Shown here in pieces: positions 59,975 through 64,000 of a stretch of DNA of 64,000 nt. Origin of the DNA: Cycas panzhihuaensis. Its lineage: Eukaryota > Cycadophyta. The notes under the pieces were generated by a model, which saw nothing but the letters and a program-made list of their open reading frames with translations, was not told where the DNA came from and did no database searches. The translations under genes were made by a program, and so were the position numbers. Position 1 is the stretch's first letter, and each line of letters opens with the position of its first letter. Location: assembly GCA_023213395.1 (NCBI GenBank), contig CM041465.1, positions 92,449,741-92,513,740 of the forward strand, in the 5' to 3' direction.

Positions 59975-62691
59975 GGAATGGATATGGAGTAGTCGACTCA
60001 GGTAAGCGCAGGTATGCTTTTCACCTTGTTGATTGTTTCTTTTGTGATGAATATATGCTTGCATGTTGTGATCTCGTAGATGATCTTGTCGTCACCTACA
60101 CGTATCTAACCTATGACGACTATATCGGGGGCACATTCCCAGTGAGTGTGGCACCCCGGTGGCCATATCACTTCTCGCATTCTGCCCTACTCACCCCAAG
60201 ATCCATTTGGCCCATGTCATCCTTGCCCGTATGATGACCCATCATGTTTGGTAGACTTGTCACACCTTTTGAGCCCTCATTGTTGCTTTCCATAGGTCAT
60301 TTGCTTGCTTGTCTGCCTCTGGGCAGGTGTCCCTGCCCCCCTACCAACCTCCTTGGTCATTGCCCCATAGCCTAGGCTAGCTGTTTGGGCCAGTTTTGGC
60401 CTCTGGTCCCACACTGCTGTAAATATCGTGGTACCACTATAAATATCGCAGTACCATGAAATTTACAGCGGTGCGACTGTCTCAGTTTATTTTTAAAAAT
60501 TTACTGTGGTAATTCTCATATTTTTTATAGAATTACCACATGTCTCACGACTTAACTCACCGCCAACTGTGCCCTAATCGCTTGTTTAGGGTTGAGGCTG
60601 GGTATTTAAGTCTTTCCTAATTCATTTTAGGGATCTTTTTGCCCACTTTTTGAAGGATCTCAAGGGAAAACACCCTGCTCTTTGCTGTTCTCTGCTACTC
60701 CACTACTGTTCTAGGACCTGCTATCATTCTCCAGCGCTCAACACTCCTTTGGTATGGCTGTGACATCTTACCAGCCCCTTGCACACCTTGGAGAGGACCT
60801 CCTTGGAGAGATTCTAACACTTCCTTGCTTAGGCAGCCATCAAGCATCCTCAAGTGCAGGTTCTTCCTTTAGCCATATTAGCGGGGGCTCCATACCTGCT
60901 ATTCCATAGTCCTTTTGCATATTTCTCAGCCTTCTCTCAGCAGCTCTTGACATAGGCAAATGCCTCCTTTCTTCTCCATAGGTATTTGTTAGTTTAAGGT
61001 CTTCTCTTATCCAATTTATGCCCATGTTTGCATGTTATTTCTAACTTGCCTTAGCTTGCTCTTTGGAGGTTGTTTCTTGTCTTGTTTTGGACCATTTTTC
61101 CCTACTGTTAAGGCCTTTTTTCCTATGTTTCCTGCCCAGGACAGCGGTAAAAAGGGAGTACATAAGGTTTGGGATAGAGCTGGGTGGATTCTGCACCACC
61201 TTCCACGCTTCCTAAGAGGCTTTTTGCCCTCCAAACCTTCCCTTTTGCCCCGTGCTGCTCTTAGAAGTGAAACAAGGGTTTAGCAGGCCATTTCCAGCTG
61301 CTGAAATCAGTGTTAGCACTTGTTGCAGCGCTGGTTTGAGGGCTCCTATCTTGATCCGGGTAACTCACCTAAGTCCTGGCTACTTGTCCCTTGCTCAACC
61401 TCATTTTTGACAACCCGATTTGCTTCCCATAGCACTCTGGTTTGTTGTAGACCTCTTTGAGCCTCTTTGAACTCTTGTTGCCTCCATTTCCAGCCTTCTT
61501 GCACAGCCACACCCTCATTGCCTTGTGGCTTCTTGGAGGAGGGTAGGGTTGCTCCTTGTGGGAGGTGGGCCACTCCGAGGCTTACCGACTTACCCATCAT
61601 TTATTTGGAAAGTTTTCTTTACAGTTTATCATTGCAATATTGAATGCTAACATATATGTGTAGGGGTTTATGTTTATTTCATACATACATATATTATTAG
61701 GGTTCTCTATTGTGTTGTTAGCACCCTTTCTCCGGAAAGGGATACTCCCATTTACTTGCAGGTAAACGGAGGATGCAAATGATCCATTCCTTTCTTTTTC
61801 TCGTGGGTAAGTGCTTTTGTTTATGTTTTACTTTAGCATTTTAGTTGCTACTATCATTTTGTCCTTTTTTCCTTTCTTGGCACTTTAGTGCCATTTTCGG
61901 GGAAGGTAAGGAAGCCCCACGCTTCGGTCTACCGCAACCCTTCTCGTTTGCTGTACTTTGTGGAGTGATTTTGGATACCTCGTGGGAATGCGGCCACTTT
62001 AAACGGGTCTCTATTCCAAGTATGTACCCTCGTTCTATTTTGTTCCTTTTCTTTTGAAAGGTTTTATATGGTAGTAATCAACTCATTTGAAAGGTAAGGG
62101 GAACCAACTTTATCTCTTGACTTATATTCCGTTTGTTACTTTTTCTCGCATTATATCTATCATAGGAAAAGGTCTTAGGAGATTTCCCCTTTTCACCTTT
62201 TCCCCTTCACCTTGCAAACTCCATCCTTGTCTCATTAACTTATTACGCTTGGTTAGTTTGCTTGCATGCACCATAGCTCTTTCTTTTTATTGTTCTCTTC
62301 ATCCTTCCTTGGTTTTCTCCCACTTAGCTGGGTAACCGAGAAGATCTCATTTGTAGGTTGCTTACTTGCTCATCCTTTCCTCGTTTCCCTCTGCTCTAGG
62401 GAAACCCATCGAAGGGTTCTCTCCTTTCCCTTTCGGCCATCCAAGGGTGGGAGGATCCTTCCCCTAGGTCTACCAAGGCTGATCTTCCGCCTCCTCTCTT
62501 CTCGTTTGAAGTGGGGAACCATCTCTAGGTAGCTGGATACCATCCGTAGGTCCCGAACTGGCGCTCCAGTGTACAGAGCGCCTTGCATGGTATTTGCCTT
62601 ACTCATAGGTCCTTATCTACACTTGATAGTGTCATTGACCACCTTTGTTATTCCTACTCAGTTAGGTAGCTATCTCATAGACGCGCATCCA
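59975..62691 (+). mobile_element. 5' LTR of a second GC-rich gypsy family member
   Basis: Ends GCGCATCCA at 62691, directly before the primer site. The left limit is placed where copia D integrase breaks off (about 59975); it is approximate, because the part below about 60410 has no counterpart in the LTR at 38190. A palindrome-like stretch around GGTACC (about 60424-60462) corresponds to the palindrome at 38195. GGGTATTTAAGT near 60600 is a plausible TATA region. Confidence 0.6.
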
Positions 62692-62692
62692 G

Positions 62693-62710
62693 TGGCAACC
62701 ATACTGGGGA
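62693..62710 (+). promoter_or_regulatory. Primer-binding site of the second gypsy copy
   Basis: TGGCAACCATACTGGGGA, one base after the LTR end. It is the same type as at 40189 but with the full-length central part. Confidence 0.65.
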
Positions 62711-62994
62711 TCTGCCAGTAAAGGAGCTAGTCTTTGCTCTTTTCTCTTGGTATCACTACCTCTTTGTGGTTTTCTCCTACTTCGTTCTCTTCGTTGGGCA
62801 GCCCCCAACGCGTGCCCTTTATCACCTTTTCTTTCTCCTACAGTGTTGGTTAACCTTGTGTGTGATATTTCTCTCGTCGCTTACGTGGTCTACCTCCATT
62901 GTTGGAAGATCCCAGGTATCATCCTCTTCCTTCGTCAGATTCTGATTCGACTATGGAAGGATACCCTTCTAATTGAGTCTACCACACCTTAGTT

Positions 62995-64000
62995 TTGGAA
63001 ACTCATGAGTTTCTCTCTTCTATTCTAGGATCCACTCAAGAGGGTGATGATCTTATTTACTATCCGGGTGACCAACATCACCTGCTTGATGCCCATCCCT
63101 CTACCCATGCGGTAGAAGGATCCTTTCCTCTTGAGATTTACCACTCGGTTGGTGATTCTTATGAGGAACATCCCGAGGGATCTACTTCGTTTGAGGTCCC
63201 GTCTACCTCTTATGAGTGTGTAGATACCCCTCCTGTCGATGTGGTTGAAGCCTTTAACGAGTGTCGTCGCGCTACTCGCTTTCAACCATGTCCTAGATGG
63301 TTTGAGGATGCTTTCCATGGGGGACCCTCTTCCTCGTCTATTCCTTCCCCTCTTTCTTCATCCTCATCTACTCCTCTTGTAATAACCAATCCCTTCGTAC
63401 CTACACATACGTCCTGCTCCTTCCCTATTGCTGTTGTGGGGATGCATGTTGCGCCTTCTATCCCTCGCCAAGGTCCTAGTGCTTCAGGACCTTCCCGCGG
63501 TATGTCCTTCCCTCAGTTGAAGGTTAGCATATCCTTTCCTAGCCAAACTAATGTGCCATCCTCTAATGTGACACACACTTTTCCTAGTAGGCCTATTGGT
63601 CCTACTAACCCTCTAGCCACTAGTCATGTGGGACCTACTCTTACACACTCTCAAAATCAACATGTTGGTGCTTCCTTTTACATCCCCCTAGGATATACTT
63701 CTCAACCTTGGGGGCAAGGTAGAGGAAACCACCTCCCAGCTTATGGAGTGGATCCACTACACCCATATGGGATTGGCCCACCTATGGGTAGCCCATATGG
63801 GCAAAACCCAATTCCACATCCACCTTTTCCATCATCTAGTACAATCCCTTTTGTCATGCCTTTGTAAGGGAATCTGACTCCCTTCCAAGGCACTTATCCT
63901 CAAGCCCCCTTCCAGCAAGGGGCATTTCCTCAAGGAGCAATGGGTGTGCCGCCCCCGTCCGCTCCTTGCTCAGTACCTACTACATCATTCATTGATCCTA
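62995..64000 (+). CDS. gag of the second gypsy copy, partial, with one in-frame stop
   Basis: From ATG at 62995 (METHEFLSSILGSTQEGDDL) the frame is open for 290 codons to a TAA at 63865-63867, then continues in the same frame with GNLTPFQGTYPQAPFQQGAF to the window edge. Ser/Pro/Thr-rich N-terminal region of a gypsy gag: acidic first 90 residues, a low-complexity Ser/Pro block (residues ~105-125), then a Gly/Pro/Gln-rich part with GYTSQPWGQG and YGVDPLHPYGIGPPMGSPYG. The Retrotrans_gag core seen at about 41505 in the sister copy would lie beyond the edge. The single stop could be a CAA-to-TAA change, since Gln would fit the following sequence. It lies in the leader-gag position expected after the primer site at 62693. 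Confidence 0.75.

Overview
The window looks like a stretch of a large, repeat-rich plant nuclear genome. One ordinary host gene, a two-exon linker histone H1 on the minus strand (13634 down to 12541), sits among retrotransposons covering most of the rest. Support for a plant comes from the H1 globular domain with a short intron inside it, copia elements primed by initiator tRNA-Met, plant-type LINEs with a zf-RVT and RNase H tail, and a broken plant vacuolar processing enzyme exon. The low gene density and heavy nesting suggest a gymnosperm, but that is inference.

Layout, left to right. 1-2560: decayed Ty3/gypsy gag-protease, minus strand. 3890-6254: LINE 3' half, plus strand, with a triplicated RNase H segment and a poly(A) end. 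6297-8760: LINE, minus strand, with its RT core missing and an inverted duplication. 8900-9660: short copia-type LTR and local tandem duplications. 9660-12540: AT-rich DNA downstream of H1. 12541-13634: histone H1. 13635-15680: H1 upstream region, then AT-rich DNA. 15681-15840: probable SINE. 16000-33000: a complex of related non-autonomous LTR elements, into which two younger complete elements have inserted: E (19827-25723, target duplication ATAAC) and G (27779-31589, target duplication CTTTA). E carries an antisense fragment of a vacuolar processing enzyme gene. 33353-34910: LINE 3' end, minus strand. 36050-37240: LINE ORF1, plus strand.

37499-50420: a minus-strand copia element, split by a GC-rich gypsy-type element (38190-47485) with two ~2 kb LTRs but only gag and protease. 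51331-55560: plus-strand copia polyprotein riddled with stops. 55689-55804: short LTR with a polypurine tract on one side and a primer site on the other. 57760-59970: second plus-strand copia, cut in its integrase by another member of the GC-rich gypsy family (about 59975 to the window end), whose gag is almost intact.

The nesting gives relative ages: LINE and old copia remnants first, then the copia at 37.5-50.4 kb and the non-autonomous complex, and last E, G and the two GC-rich gypsy copies. All family calls were made by eye from translated motifs; no database search was run.
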